35,696 nucleotides of DNA from Candidatus Parcubacteria bacterium. Its GTDB lineage: Bacteria > Patescibacteriota > Microgenomatia > Levybacterales > GWA1-39-11. Shown here piece after piece: positions 1-8,491 of this stretch (positions within the stretch are counted from its first letter, which is position 1; each line of letters starts with the position of its first letter). The stretch is from positions 1 through 35,696 of the forward strand of contig QZIP01000027.1 of NCBI GenBank assembly GCA_003599595.1, written 5' to 3'. A program made the translations under genes and the position numbers. The notes under the pieces are model-generated. The model made no database searches. It was given only the letters and a program-made list of their open reading frames with translations, and was not told the origin of the DNA.

Positions 1-1
1 C

Positions 2-886
2 TTGCATAAATCTGTTGAGTGGGTGGCACAAGATATTAAGAATAGACTGAAAAAAGAAATAGGTGAAGTGATTACGTTAAGTGTAGGCGTATCTTTTAAT
101 AAACTTTTGGCAAAACTTGCTTCTGGCACAAATAAGCCGGATGGGTTTGCTGTTATAGACAAAGACAATCTACAGCATTTTTATAGGAATACTGAGCTTA
201 CCGATATTTGCGGGATAGGTGAGAGATTAAAAATAAGACTAAACTGTTTGTCAATTTATACTTTTGAACATTTACAGAAAGCTTCTCTTCTAGTTTTGAA
301 AAAAGAGTTTGGAAATGTAATGGCAGATCATTTGAAAAAACTTGCTTACCTCCGGGATGATTCTTCCGTTATTCCCTATGATCAGCCTCAAATTATTAAG
401 TCTGTGGGTAGAAATTATTGTTTGTCTCAAAATGAATATGACCAAACTAAGATAATGAAGACTGTGTATGAGCTGTGTTGTGAAGTTGGGGTTAAGCTTA
501 GAAAACTTAATAAAAAGGCCCGGACTGTTGGGCTGGCTTTATCTGGAGACAGAAGCGAGTCAAGTGAGAAGACAATTTTAAGATACATAGATCTAGATAA
601 AGATATTTTTGATGTTTGTAAATATATTTATGACAAATGGAAATGGAATTCTATGGTGAGACAGATAAGGGTTTGGACAGTTAATTTGACTGATTACAAT
701 ACTACAACGATTGGCTTGTTTGAAAATAAGCGGTTAGATGGTGTGGTTAAAATAGTAGATAGGATTAATGAAAAATATGGAGGGGAAACCATAAGAAATG
801 GATCTTTGATCTATACAGATAAACTTAAGACTAAGCCAAATGGTTATATGGCAGATAGATATGAAAGAAGTCTGTTTTGGAAATAG
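2..886 (+). CDS. dinB: DNA polymerase IV / Y-family polymerase (DinB), 5' truncated by window edge
   Basis: Translation contains Y-family motifs (SVGVSFNKLLAKLASGTNKPDGFAVI; ICGIGERLKIRLNCLSIYTFEHLQKA; SVGRNYCL little-finger start). N-terminal palm region is missing at the window edge. Confidence 0.9.
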   Translation: MHKSVEWVAQDIKNRLKKEIGEVITLSVGVSFNKLLAKLASGTNKPDGFAVIDKDNLQHFYRNTELTDICGIGERLKIRLNCLSIYTFEHLQKASLLVLKKEFGNVMADHLKKLAYLRDDSSVIPYDQPQIIKSVGRNYCLSQNEYDQTKIMKTVYELCCEVGVKLRKLNKKARTVGLALSGDRSESSEKTILRYIDLDKDIFDVCKYIYDKWKWNSMVRQIRVWTVNLTDYNTTTIGLFENKRLDGVVKIVDRINEKYGGETIRNGSLIYTDKLKTKPNGYMADRYERSLFWK

Positions 887-919
887 AAACAAACTGTTTA
901 ATCTTGAATGTTATTATGC

Positions 920-1693
920 TTAGTGAAAGAGACCAAGCCTCGTATTTACTTCTGCTGCTTCTTCTTCAGAAAATCCGTAACCCTCACTACCTTTAAGCGA
1001 TAAATTATACCAAGTATGAAGAACTTCTTCTTCACTATTTTCTCCTCTAAGGAGTTCCAGTGTTCTGGGATAGCAGGGATAATTATCAACAATATATTTT
1101 GTCAACCCTGATGGTACTCCCCGGAGCTCTAAATATTCCACCGCAATTTCTTTGGGAAGTGGTTTGGGGTGCATTTCATAAATAGTGGATTGTCCGCCTA
1201 TGACTTTTTCAGCCTCTATTAAGGGTTGAATTCTTCTCCCTCTTTGTTCTGTTATGTTGACCGGAATCAAGCCCACTACTCCTTTGTACCCTTGCTTATG
1301 TAATAAATCTAGAACTTTAACCAATGTATCTCCATTAAACATTTGTAATTCATCTAAAATAATAATTCCTACTTTTTGAAAATCTGCTTCGCTTGTTTGC
1401 TTATTAATTCCTTCAATTATTGCTTTAGGCACTTCTTCATTTTTGTATCCTGCTAAACGTTGACAATCGTATCTAGCACACCTATATCCTTTCTCTGTTC
1501 CTACCGATACTATGTTGGGCACCAAGTTAACTGATTTACCAGATCCTCCTGGTGCTGTAACTATTACCAAGCTATTTCCCTGATCAATTAGATCAACCAT
1601 TTTTTCTGCATCTGGTTTCCATAAAGCTTTAATTGCTTCAGAATTAGCCTGTATTCTTGTGTCTAATGTACATACTAGATCTTCAGCACTCAT
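920..1693 (-). CDS. P-loop ATPase (AAA/STAND-like), function unknown
   Basis: Walker A VTAPGGSGKS and Walker B VGIIILDELQ; 257 aa; no other recognisable domain. Confidence 0.6.
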   Translation of the reverse strand: MSAEDLVCTLDTRIQANSEAIKALWKPDAEKMVDLIDQGNSLVIVTAPGGSGKSVNLVPNIVSVGTEKGYRCARYDCQRLAGYKNEEVPKAIIEGINKQTSEADFQKVGIIILDELQMFNGDTLVKVLDLLHKQGYKGVVGLIPVNITEQRGRRIQPLIEAEKVIGGQSTIYEMHPKPLPKEIAVEYLELRGVPSGLTKYIVDNYPCYPRTLELLRGENSEEEVLHTWYNLSLKGSEGYGFSEEEAAEVNTRLGLFH

Positions 1694-1738
1694 AATATGT
1701 CTTAATTATACTATTTTTTTAAATTTAGTGTTTTTTTA

Positions 1739-1771
1739 TGTGATTCCACCTGTGTACCTGTGAGGTGGAAT
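1739..1771. repeat. Palindromic repeat copy A (TGTGATTCCACCTGTGTACCTGTGAGGTGGAAT)
   Basis: Perfect 9-bp inverted repeat ATTCCACCT (1743-1751) / AGGTGGAAT (1763-1771); direct imperfect match (5 mismatches over about 34 nt) to copy B at 2409-2441. Confidence 0.7.
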
Positions 1772-1779
1772 ATTTTGAT

Positions 1780-2406
1780 TTAAACTTTAGTATTTAGTAA
1801 TTCTTTGAACTTTAAGTTTATTTGGTTGTCCGTTATTGAGTTAATGTTGGTCTTTATGTTTTGGGTTATTATTTCTTCTACTTTGTTTGCGTTTTCTAGG
1901 GTTTCTTGATAATTGTCCATACCAACACGGTTTTTTAAGTCATCAAGCCTGTCTTTTAGAGAAAGTATGCCTTTGGGGCCAATTCTCATATCACAATAAA
2001 TAGGGATTAGGGATTCAATGTTTTTATTATTGATTAAGCGAGGAATATAGCTCCATTCTAAATTATTTACGAGTTTAACACTTGTTTTACTTAAGCCAAT
2101 TTTTTCGCAAATTTTAACTGTTGCTAGATGTTCATCTTTTCCATACTTAGATTTTAAGTTCTCCTGATGTTTTCTTAAGTTCTCGATGTCTTCTTCTAAC
2201 ATACCAAACTGCTTCTGTTTTGCAAGATCAAAGGTCATAGACTTTGCGATGTCGTGAAAGAGACACGTTTGGACAATTGAAAGTTTATCAATTTGGAGAT
2301 CTTTCCACTCTTCTACAATAATTTGTGCAAGAGCAGCAACCCTAAGCATATGTTCCTGGAGAGATTGAGGAATTTTATAATCTTTATAAATTTGATGGAT
2401 TTTCAT
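1780..2406 (-). CDS. HD-domain protein (predicted metal-dependent phosphohydrolase)
   Basis: HMLRVAALA...LFHDIAKS motif pattern typical of HD superfamily; 208 aa. Confidence 0.75.
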   Translation of the reverse strand: MKIHQIYKDYKIPQSLQEHMLRVAALAQIIVEEWKDLQIDKLSIVQTCLFHDIAKSMTFDLAKQKQFGMLEEDIENLRKHQENLKSKYGKDEHLATVKICEKIGLSKTSVKLVNNLEWSYIPRLINNKNIESLIPIYCDMRIGPKGILSLKDRLDDLKNRVGMDNYQETLENANKVEEIITQNIKTNINSITDNQINLKFKELLNTKV

Positions 2407-2408
2407 AA

Positions 2409-2458
2409 TGTGATTCTACCTATGCACCTGGGAGGTGAAATAGGTAGTGCACCTAGGG
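2409..2458. repeat. Palindromic repeat copy B with extended nested hairpin
   Basis: Nested inverted repeats CTACCTAT (2416-2423)/ATAGGTAG (2440-2447) enclosing CACCT-GGG-AGGTG (2425-2437); followed by TAGGT-AGTGC-ACCTA. Confidence 0.7.
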
Positions 2459-2466
2459 ATTTTGTG

Positions 2467-2539
2467 TGAGCCGTACGGGTCTCGAACCTGTAACCTGCTG
2501 CTTAAGAGGCAGCTGCTCTACCAATTGAGCTAACGGCCC
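2467..2539 (-). tRNA. tRNA-Lys (anticodon CUU)
   Basis: Reverse complement GGGCCGTTAGCTCAATTGGTAGAGCAGCTGCCTCTTAAGCAGC...GGTTCGAGACCCGTACGGCTCA folds as cloverleaf: 7-bp acceptor, GCTGC/GCAGC anticodon stem, loop CTCTTAA, T-loop TTCGAGA. CCA not encoded. Confidence 0.93.
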
Positions 2540-2731
2540 ATACCCTTGCGGGTAATTTTAAATATCAAATATAAAATTTCAAATAGTCTGGTATTGATTG
2601 TATGCTTTTTTTGAAACTAAATACAAAACTTATTCTATCAGAGACTAGCGACTAATGTCTAATGCATGTCTTATATAGTGTGCTTGGTTGTAATAGAGCC
2701 TGTATTAGCAATTTCAGCCTGTTTGTTAGGG

Positions 2732-2803
2732 CGCCTTCGGAGAGAGTCGAACTCTCACTACTGGTTCCGAAGACCAGCGCTCTATCCATTGAGCTACGAA
2801 GGC
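2732..2803 (-). tRNA. tRNA-Arg (anticodon UCG)
   Basis: Reverse complement GCCTTCGTAGCTCAATGGATAGAGCGCTGGTCTTCGGAACCAGTAGTGAGAGTTCGACTCTCTCCGAAGGCG; acceptor GCCTTCG/CGAAGGC, anticodon loop CTTCGGA. CCA not encoded. Confidence 0.93.
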
Positions 2804-2967
2804 ATAACGGGCATAGTTATAGGCGCGTTTACATACTAATTTTAACAAAAATGGGCCATTATAACAATTGAAGCTAAATTTCAGACAATCAGAATATACT
2901 TTTATATAGTGTGTTTTTTTGTTATACTTGTTAAGATCTTGAACTAGTTTTTTATACTTATTCCAAT

Positions 2968-3897
2968 ATGAATTTTTTGTTTAGTATTGTCATACCTGTA
3001 TGTAATGAAAAGGATAGCTTGAGAGAGTTAACTAAAAAGGTGCAAACCAGATTAAGCTCTTTTAAGAAGCCATATGAAATAATTTTTATAGATGATGGCT
3101 CTACTGATACCTCACTTGATGTCTTAAATGATCTTAAAAGACATTTTGAAAATATAAGCGTTTATTCTTTTAGAAAAAATGTGGGAAAAACATATGCTTT
3201 AATGCTGGGTTTTTCAAAAGCAAAAGGTGAATATATTGTTACTTTAGATGCAGATCTTCAAGATGATCCTCAAAGTATAAAAGAATTATTCAGCAAAATC
3301 AAAAGAGGTAATTATGATTTGGTTACCGGATGGAGAAAAGATAGAAAAGATAGTTTTAAGAAAAAAATATTGTCCAGCTTTTCCAATAAAATTATAAGTA
3401 CTTTGTTTGATTTGAAAATCCATGATTTAAATAGCGGAATAAAGATATACAAATCAAGTGTTGCTAAGGATTTAAAGCTGTATGGAGGAATGCATAGGTT
3501 TATTCCTTTAATAGCAAGTGAAATGGGTTACAAAGTGGGAGAAACTGAAGTTTTACATCTGGAGAGAAGATATGGAGAGTCAAAATACAAAATGACTAAA
3601 TTTATCTCAGATATTCCTGATTTAATTTCTGTTTATTTTTTAACAAGATATACCAGAAGACCACTGCATTTTTTTGGCAAATTTGGAAGTCTTGTATTTC
3701 TTATTGGCTTTATATTTTTTATATATTTAGGATTTTCCTGGCTGGGGGGAAATCCCATTGGGACAAGACCATTGTTTTTATTTGCATTAATATTAATATT
3801 AACCGGAATACAGATTGTATTTACAGGAGTAATAGCTGATCTGATAATCAACAAAGGATTTAGGGATGATGATATTTTCCCCTTGAAGTATGATTGA
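2968..3897 (+). CDS. Glycosyltransferase family 2 (polyprenyl-phosphate sugar transferase-like) with C-terminal TM helices
   Basis: SIVIPVCNEKDSLREL, IIFIDDGSTD, YIVTLDADLQDDP, SGIKIYK motifs; C-terminal hydrophobic helices as in DPM1/GtrB/ArnC-type GT2. Confidence 0.88.
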   Translation: MNFLFSIVIPVCNEKDSLRELTKKVQTRLSSFKKPYEIIFIDDGSTDTSLDVLNDLKRHFENISVYSFRKNVGKTYALMLGFSKAKGEYIVTLDADLQDDPQSIKELFSKIKRGNYDLVTGWRKDRKDSFKKKILSSFSNKIISTLFDLKIHDLNSGIKIYKSSVAKDLKLYGGMHRFIPLIASEMGYKVGETEVLHLERRYGESKYKMTKFISDIPDLISVYFLTRYTRRPLHFFGKFGSLVFLIGFIFFIYLGFSWLGGNPIGTRPLFLFALILILTGIQIVFTGVIADLIINKGFRDDDIFPLKYD

Positions 3898-6277
3898 GAG
3901 GCTTAGTAAATTTAAAAAAGCGGCAGGATTTTTTCTTGGATACCCCTTAACAATATTATCTTTTTACTTTATTTTCAAAGTTATCTTTTCATCGTTTGAC
4001 AAACTTAAATTAGATATAAATTCAGTCAATATTCCTGTTTTTGGGTTGGGAATTATCTGCTTAACCGTTTTTTATTTTATAAGATCATTGATTTGGAAAA
4101 TGATTTTGGAAAAAATGGGATACGGTACGGAGCTGGTATCCTCTATTTATTTGTTTTCCTTTACAGAAATTAGGAAATATATTCCTGGTAATATTTTTTC
4201 TTTTGCTTCCCGGGTGGATGTATTTAATAAAAGGTTTAATATTCCTCATAAAACATTGATTAAGTTAATATTTGTAGATTTTTTAATTATGGTGGTAAGC
4301 AGTGCCTTTATAAGCATTCCAGGTTTTATGTATGTGAAGAATATCTTATTTAAACAAGGTTCTTTAAATTACTTTAACTCTTCAATTTTGTTATTTGGTT
4401 TGTTTTTAGGCTTTGTCCTTGTTTTTTTCTATTTATTTAAGAAATACAGATTTTTGGGATTAAAAAAAACCTTTTTAAAATACGTACCGTTTTTTGACAT
4501 CTTTTTAGTTTCTTGTCTAATGTGGGTATTTTTTGGTATTGGGAGTTATTTTATTTCTGCCTCACTTGCCTATATTGATTTGCAGCTTTTTATATATATT
4601 TGTTCATTTTTGGTTTTAACATGGTTTATTGGGTATATTTCATTAATTACCCCTGCAGGACTGGGTGTGAGAGAGGCTATTCTTATTGCAGGACTATCAA
4701 ATATTTTGCCTTTATATGTTACATCTTTAATAGCTGTTGTATCAAGAATCTCAATGATTGTTGCTGAAATTTTAAATTTGTCTTTATTGTATTTCATACA
4801 GAGAGTTTCATTTGCCAAGCAAATATTTAACTGGATAATTGTAAATAAGCACGCGGTAATTCTTCTATTTTTAGCAATAATTTATAGCGCTTATTTTAAT
4901 TATGTTGCCTTTGAGAAGCACCTTAATTTTTTTACGGGAAGATTTGATTTGGGAAATATGGATCAGACAGTCTGGAATACGTTAAATGGTAGGATATTTA
5001 CGCTTACAAATCCAGATGGTCTTAACATTGTTTCAAGACTAGGAATTCATGCTGATTTTATACTGATTCTGCTTGCTCCGTTCTATGTTTTATGGCAGGA
5101 TCCAAGAATGTTGTTATTTATCCAGACCATTGTTTTGTCATTTGGTGCTATTTTTGTATACTTAATTAGCAAGGAGGTAATTAATGGCACTGGCCGCAAA
5201 ATCCATGAAGTTAAAAATCTTTCTCTTGTTTTTGCAGTTTCCTACTTATTAAACCCCCTTTTACAAAAACAAAATTTATTTGATTTTCATCCCAATACGC
5301 TTGCTACTACATTTCTGCTTGCAGCATTCTTTTTCTATATCAAAAAGAAAGTTTTGTATTTTATTTTATTCTTGGTTTTGTCTGTTCTTACAAAGGAAAA
5401 TGTTTATTTAATCTCTGCAGTATTTGGTTTGCATATGCTTATTAAGGGTAAGCGGTTATACGGTGCTATTATGGTTGTTTCATCTCTACTTTTGTTTTAT
5501 TTGCTTGTTGCAGTTTTCATCCCCCAAGCAAGAGGACAGGATCATTTTGCTATTTCATATTATCAACAATTTGGTGATTCTCCCGCTCAAATAATAAAAA
5601 ATATTGTTTTATATCCTGATAAAAGCATTCTGTCATTAATTACTGTTGACAGCCTTAAATATTTTTCAACATTAATGGTGTCAACCGGTTTCATACAGCT
5701 TTTTAATCCTTGGTATTTGATTTTTGCAGGCCCTACCCTTTTTATTAATTTGCTCTCCGGAAATCAAAATATGATGTCAATTAATTTTCATTATGCAGCA
5801 ACAATAATTCCATTTATGTATATTTCTTCTGTATATGGGGCAAAATTTATTCTTACAAAATGTAACAAGGTAAATATTAAAATTCTAACTTGCTATATTC
5901 TCTTTTTTTCCTTGTTGTCCTCCTGGATGTTTGGTGTTCTGCCAGGTTCGCAGCATCCTTCTGTTGAGGTTTTTAATAGTAGAACTGCGAATAATAAAGA
6001 GATAAAGAGGTTTCTTTCCCAGGTTCCTTCTGATATTAGCGTTGCGGCAACTAATAATCTGGGTGCGCATTTGACTCATAGGGAAAAAATCTACACTGTT
6101 CCAAATGGCGTTTATGAGGCAGATATGACTGTGTTTTTGTTAAATGATGTTTTTGCAAAACCTTCTCCAGATGAACAAGCTAAGATGGTTGAGAACTTAA
6201 AACTAAACAGGGACTATAGACTAGTTAAAGAGATAGGCGGTGTGTTTTGGGTCTTTGAGAAAATTCGAACGTACTAG
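3890..6277 (+). CDS. Large membrane protein: N-terminal LPG-synthase-TM/UPF0104-like region fused to C-terminal DUF2079-like region
   Basis: N-terminal half has many TM helices and PAGLGVREAILIAG signature; C-terminal half has FTGRFDLGNMDQTVWNTLNGRIF, RLGIHADFILILLAPFY and HLTHREKIYTVPNG, typical of DUF2079. Overlaps upstream GT2 by 8 nt. Confidence 0.75.
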   Translation: MIERLSKFKKAAGFFLGYPLTILSFYFIFKVIFSSFDKLKLDINSVNIPVFGLGIICLTVFYFIRSLIWKMILEKMGYGTELVSSIYLFSFTEIRKYIPGNIFSFASRVDVFNKRFNIPHKTLIKLIFVDFLIMVVSSAFISIPGFMYVKNILFKQGSLNYFNSSILLFGLFLGFVLVFFYLFKKYRFLGLKKTFLKYVPFFDIFLVSCLMWVFFGIGSYFISASLAYIDLQLFIYICSFLVLTWFIGYISLITPAGLGVREAILIAGLSNILPLYVTSLIAVVSRISMIVAEILNLSLLYFIQRVSFAKQIFNWIIVNKHAVILLFLAIIYSAYFNYVAFEKHLNFFTGRFDLGNMDQTVWNTLNGRIFTLTNPDGLNIVSRLGIHADFILILLAPFYVLWQDPRMLLFIQTIVLSFGAIFVYLISKEVINGTGRKIHEVKNLSLVFAVSYLLNPLLQKQNLFDFHPNTLATTFLLAAFFFYIKKKVLYFILFLVLSVLTKENVYLISAVFGLHMLIKGKRLYGAIMVVSSLLLFYLLVAVFIPQARGQDHFAISYYQQFGDSPAQIIKNIVLYPDKSILSLITVDSLKYFSTLMVSTGFIQLFNPWYLIFAGPTLFINLLSGNQNMMSINFHYAATIIPFMYISSVYGAKFILTKCNKVNIKILTCYILFFSLLSSWMFGVLPGSQHPSVEVFNSRTANNKEIKRFLSQVPSDISVAATNNLGAHLTHREKIYTVPNGVYEADMTVFLLNDVFAKPSPDEQAKMVENLKLNRDYRLVKEIGGVFWVFEKIRTY

Positions 6278-6339
6278 ATATACCATTTGCAAATGAATTT
6301 GCTGCTTACAGATTTCACTGATAATCGATATTGTGGGGT

Positions 6340-7686
6340 TTATTTTTTATATATATTGTATTCGTAAGGGAAGTAAAGAAAAGATGCAGGTACGTCATCA
6401 ATAAGGTATTTTTGAAAATCAGCGTAAATATCAACTCTTTTATTTATGTCCGATATTGACCTTCCGTCTTCTAATAGTTTGTCTATTCTAAGATTTCTAT
6501 AATGGGTAATATTGTTAACCTGATTTGAGTGCCATATTGTGTATTGGTCCGGATCTTTTCTTACTTTAAAAGAGTAAAGAAGGATTTGAAAACTGGAAGG
6601 TATTTCATTTACAACTTTAATTTTTGTTTTGACTCCTAAAGATTTCCACCTTTGCTGAATAATCTTTGCAACGTCTTTATATTCCTCTGTTGTTGTAAGC
6701 TCTAATTCTTTGTCAACTTCATTATTCTCCAGTAGTGTTTTTGCTATAGAAATGTCTGATATTTGGTAATTAGGGGTTTGAGAATAATAAATTGAGTTTG
6801 GAGGTATGGGGGAATATGCTCTTTCTCCCTGATTAAATTCTTCAGGTAGTGCATAATTTAAGGCTTGGCGGAGTTTTTTATCCTGGAGATGCTGGTCATT
6901 ATTGTTATAAAAAATAGTTATCAGCTGATTGTAGTTGATGTATTTTTCTATTTTTACATTTTTCCATTCCTTGAAACTTTTATCTTTAATAGATAAATTT
7001 TTAACTCCAGTAATTTTATCTACTTCTCCTAACAAAAATGCCAACTTTAATGATTCCTGTGTTGAATAAAAATTAATTATCTTTTTACTACTTTTGTCTT
7101 TTGTGTTTTGAATAGTGAGCGATTTTACGAATCCAGCGTTAAAATCAATTTTATTTAATTTGTATGCTCCCACTCCTGAAAGATTATCTATAAATATAGG
7201 CTTTGAAACCTGCGAAAGAAAAGGAGAGTAAGGGTTTTTTAAGTCATATTCAACTTTATACTTATCTAAAACTTTTTTTTGGACATCTTTAAAATTTAGG
7301 TTTAATGTTTCTGCTGTAAATTCTTTTCCATTATGAAAATTAATATTTTTTTTGAGGTAAAAAATGTATTTTTTGCCCTGATCTTTAATCTCCCATTTAT
7401 AAGCAAGGGATGGTTTTATTTCTCCAGTTTGATCAATTTTTGTTAAGCCTTCGCTTAGATCATATACTTTTTCTTCCGGCAGATTTTTTAAATCATACAC
7501 TCCTGCGTAGCCAATTTTTTCAACCTTTCTTTCCAATAGTGGTGACAGATAAAACTGTAAGAGCAAATATCCTGCAAAGAATGCAAATACACCTAGAATT
7601 AGAGATGTTAATATTGTTTTCTTTAACTTCTTAAAATATGCTTTCAGAAGCCAGATATGGTATCTTTTTCTTGCAATTAAAACCAT
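6340..7686 (-). CDS. ABC-type oligopeptide/nickel substrate-binding protein (SBP family 5), N-terminally TM-anchored
   Basis: EGLTKIDQTGEIKPSLAYKWEIKDQGKKYIFYLKKNINFHNGKEFTAETLNLNFKDV is an SBP_bac_5 pattern; N-terminal TM helix. Confidence 0.8.
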   Translation of the reverse strand: MVLIARKRYHIWLLKAYFKKLKKTILTSLILGVFAFFAGYLLLQFYLSPLLERKVEKIGYAGVYDLKNLPEEKVYDLSEGLTKIDQTGEIKPSLAYKWEIKDQGKKYIFYLKKNINFHNGKEFTAETLNLNFKDVQKKVLDKYKVEYDLKNPYSPFLSQVSKPIFIDNLSGVGAYKLNKIDFNAGFVKSLTIQNTKDKSSKKIINFYSTQESLKLAFLLGEVDKITGVKNLSIKDKSFKEWKNVKIEKYINYNQLITIFYNNNDQHLQDKKLRQALNYALPEEFNQGERAYSPIPPNSIYYSQTPNYQISDISIAKTLLENNEVDKELELTTTEEYKDVAKIIQQRWKSLGVKTKIKVVNEIPSSFQILLYSFKVRKDPDQYTIWHSNQVNNITHYRNLRIDKLLEDGRSISDINKRVDIYADFQKYLIDDVPASFLYFPYEYNIYKK

Positions 7687-7756
7687 AAGCTTTTATTTCT
7701 GATAAAAGAATAGTACAAATTTCAAATTATTCATTTGAGCAAGTAAATTGCCAAAC

Positions 7757-7972
7757 CTATCTCACAAGAAGCAGGAGAATTGATAATGAAGCAAATATGA
7801 CACTTAGAATGATTGTGACATAATAAAGAAATCTTTCTAGCCCCCTTTTACTTCTATATGTTTCTCCTGTTCCGCCAAATGCAATACCAACCTGAGAGCC
7901 TCTAGACTGCAGGATTATAGACACAATTAGCAAGGTAGAAACAATTATTTGCAAAAAAAGCAGTGTATTCAT
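7757..7972 (-). CDS. secG: Preprotein translocase subunit SecG
   Basis: 71 aa, two TM helices, ILQSRGSQVGIAFGGTGETYRSKRGLERFLYY typical SecG loop. Confidence 0.88.
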   Translation of the reverse strand: MNTLLFLQIIVSTLLIVSIILQSRGSQVGIAFGGTGETYRSKRGLERFLYYVTIILSVIFASLSILLLLVR

Positions 7973-8379
7973 TATCTTTCATCAAACAACCAAAAAAATA
8001 GTTTTATTACAGAGTATATTGTAACAGATATTATCACATATGACAAAATCTCATTTGAATAAAAACTTGGAATTGCGAAGCCTGAATAAGATATCCCTGG
8101 AAATTGAAATGAGCCTATTGATAGTTTTGGGTATATTAGAGTAATTATATAAAGCAATATTGCATTTACAACTACTTGAAATAATCCAAATGTTATAGCG
8201 TTGAAAGGAAGAGTTATTATTGAAATGACTGGCCTAATTACATAGTCTGCAAAAGTTATAAAAACCCCAGCAATTAGATAATTCTCATATCCTCCTTGTA
8301 TTTTTAATCCTGTAAGAAGAAGTGAAGCAATGTAAACAGCAATACTTGAAACAAAGATTTTTCTTATCAGCTGTTTCAT
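7972..8379 (-). CDS. Small membrane protein, phage-holin-family-4-like (four TM)
   Basis: LLTGLKIQGGYENYLIAGVFITFADYVIRPVISIITLPFNAITFGLFQVVVNAILLYI resembles the conserved holin-4-superfamily membrane family; one-nt overlap with secG. Confidence 0.65.
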   Translation of the reverse strand: MKQLIRKIFVSSIAVYIASLLLTGLKIQGGYENYLIAGVFITFADYVIRPVISIITLPFNAITFGLFQVVVNAILLYIITLIYPKLSIGSFQFPGISYSGFAIPSFYSNEILSYVIISVTIYSVIKLFFWLFDER

Positions 8380-8491
8380 AAGTTGATCTTATCAAACTTT
8401 CTTTAATTTTGTCAATTTTAGTTATCGTGAATGAGCTAATGTGAGGGCGATTAGTATTCCGGGTGAGTTTTTGATAAGAAAGCAAATATGT

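Noticed and set aside
2662-2871. 69-aa ORF on + strand
   Set aside because: It lies antisense across tRNA-Arg (2732-2803) and has no recognisable protein pattern.
8285-8485. 66-aa ORF downstream of uvrC as possible missing HhH domain
   Set aside because: Translation (MLSYQKLTRNTNRPHISSFTITKIDKIKES...) has no PGIG or hairpin-like motif and mostly overlaps the neighbouring membrane-protein gene.
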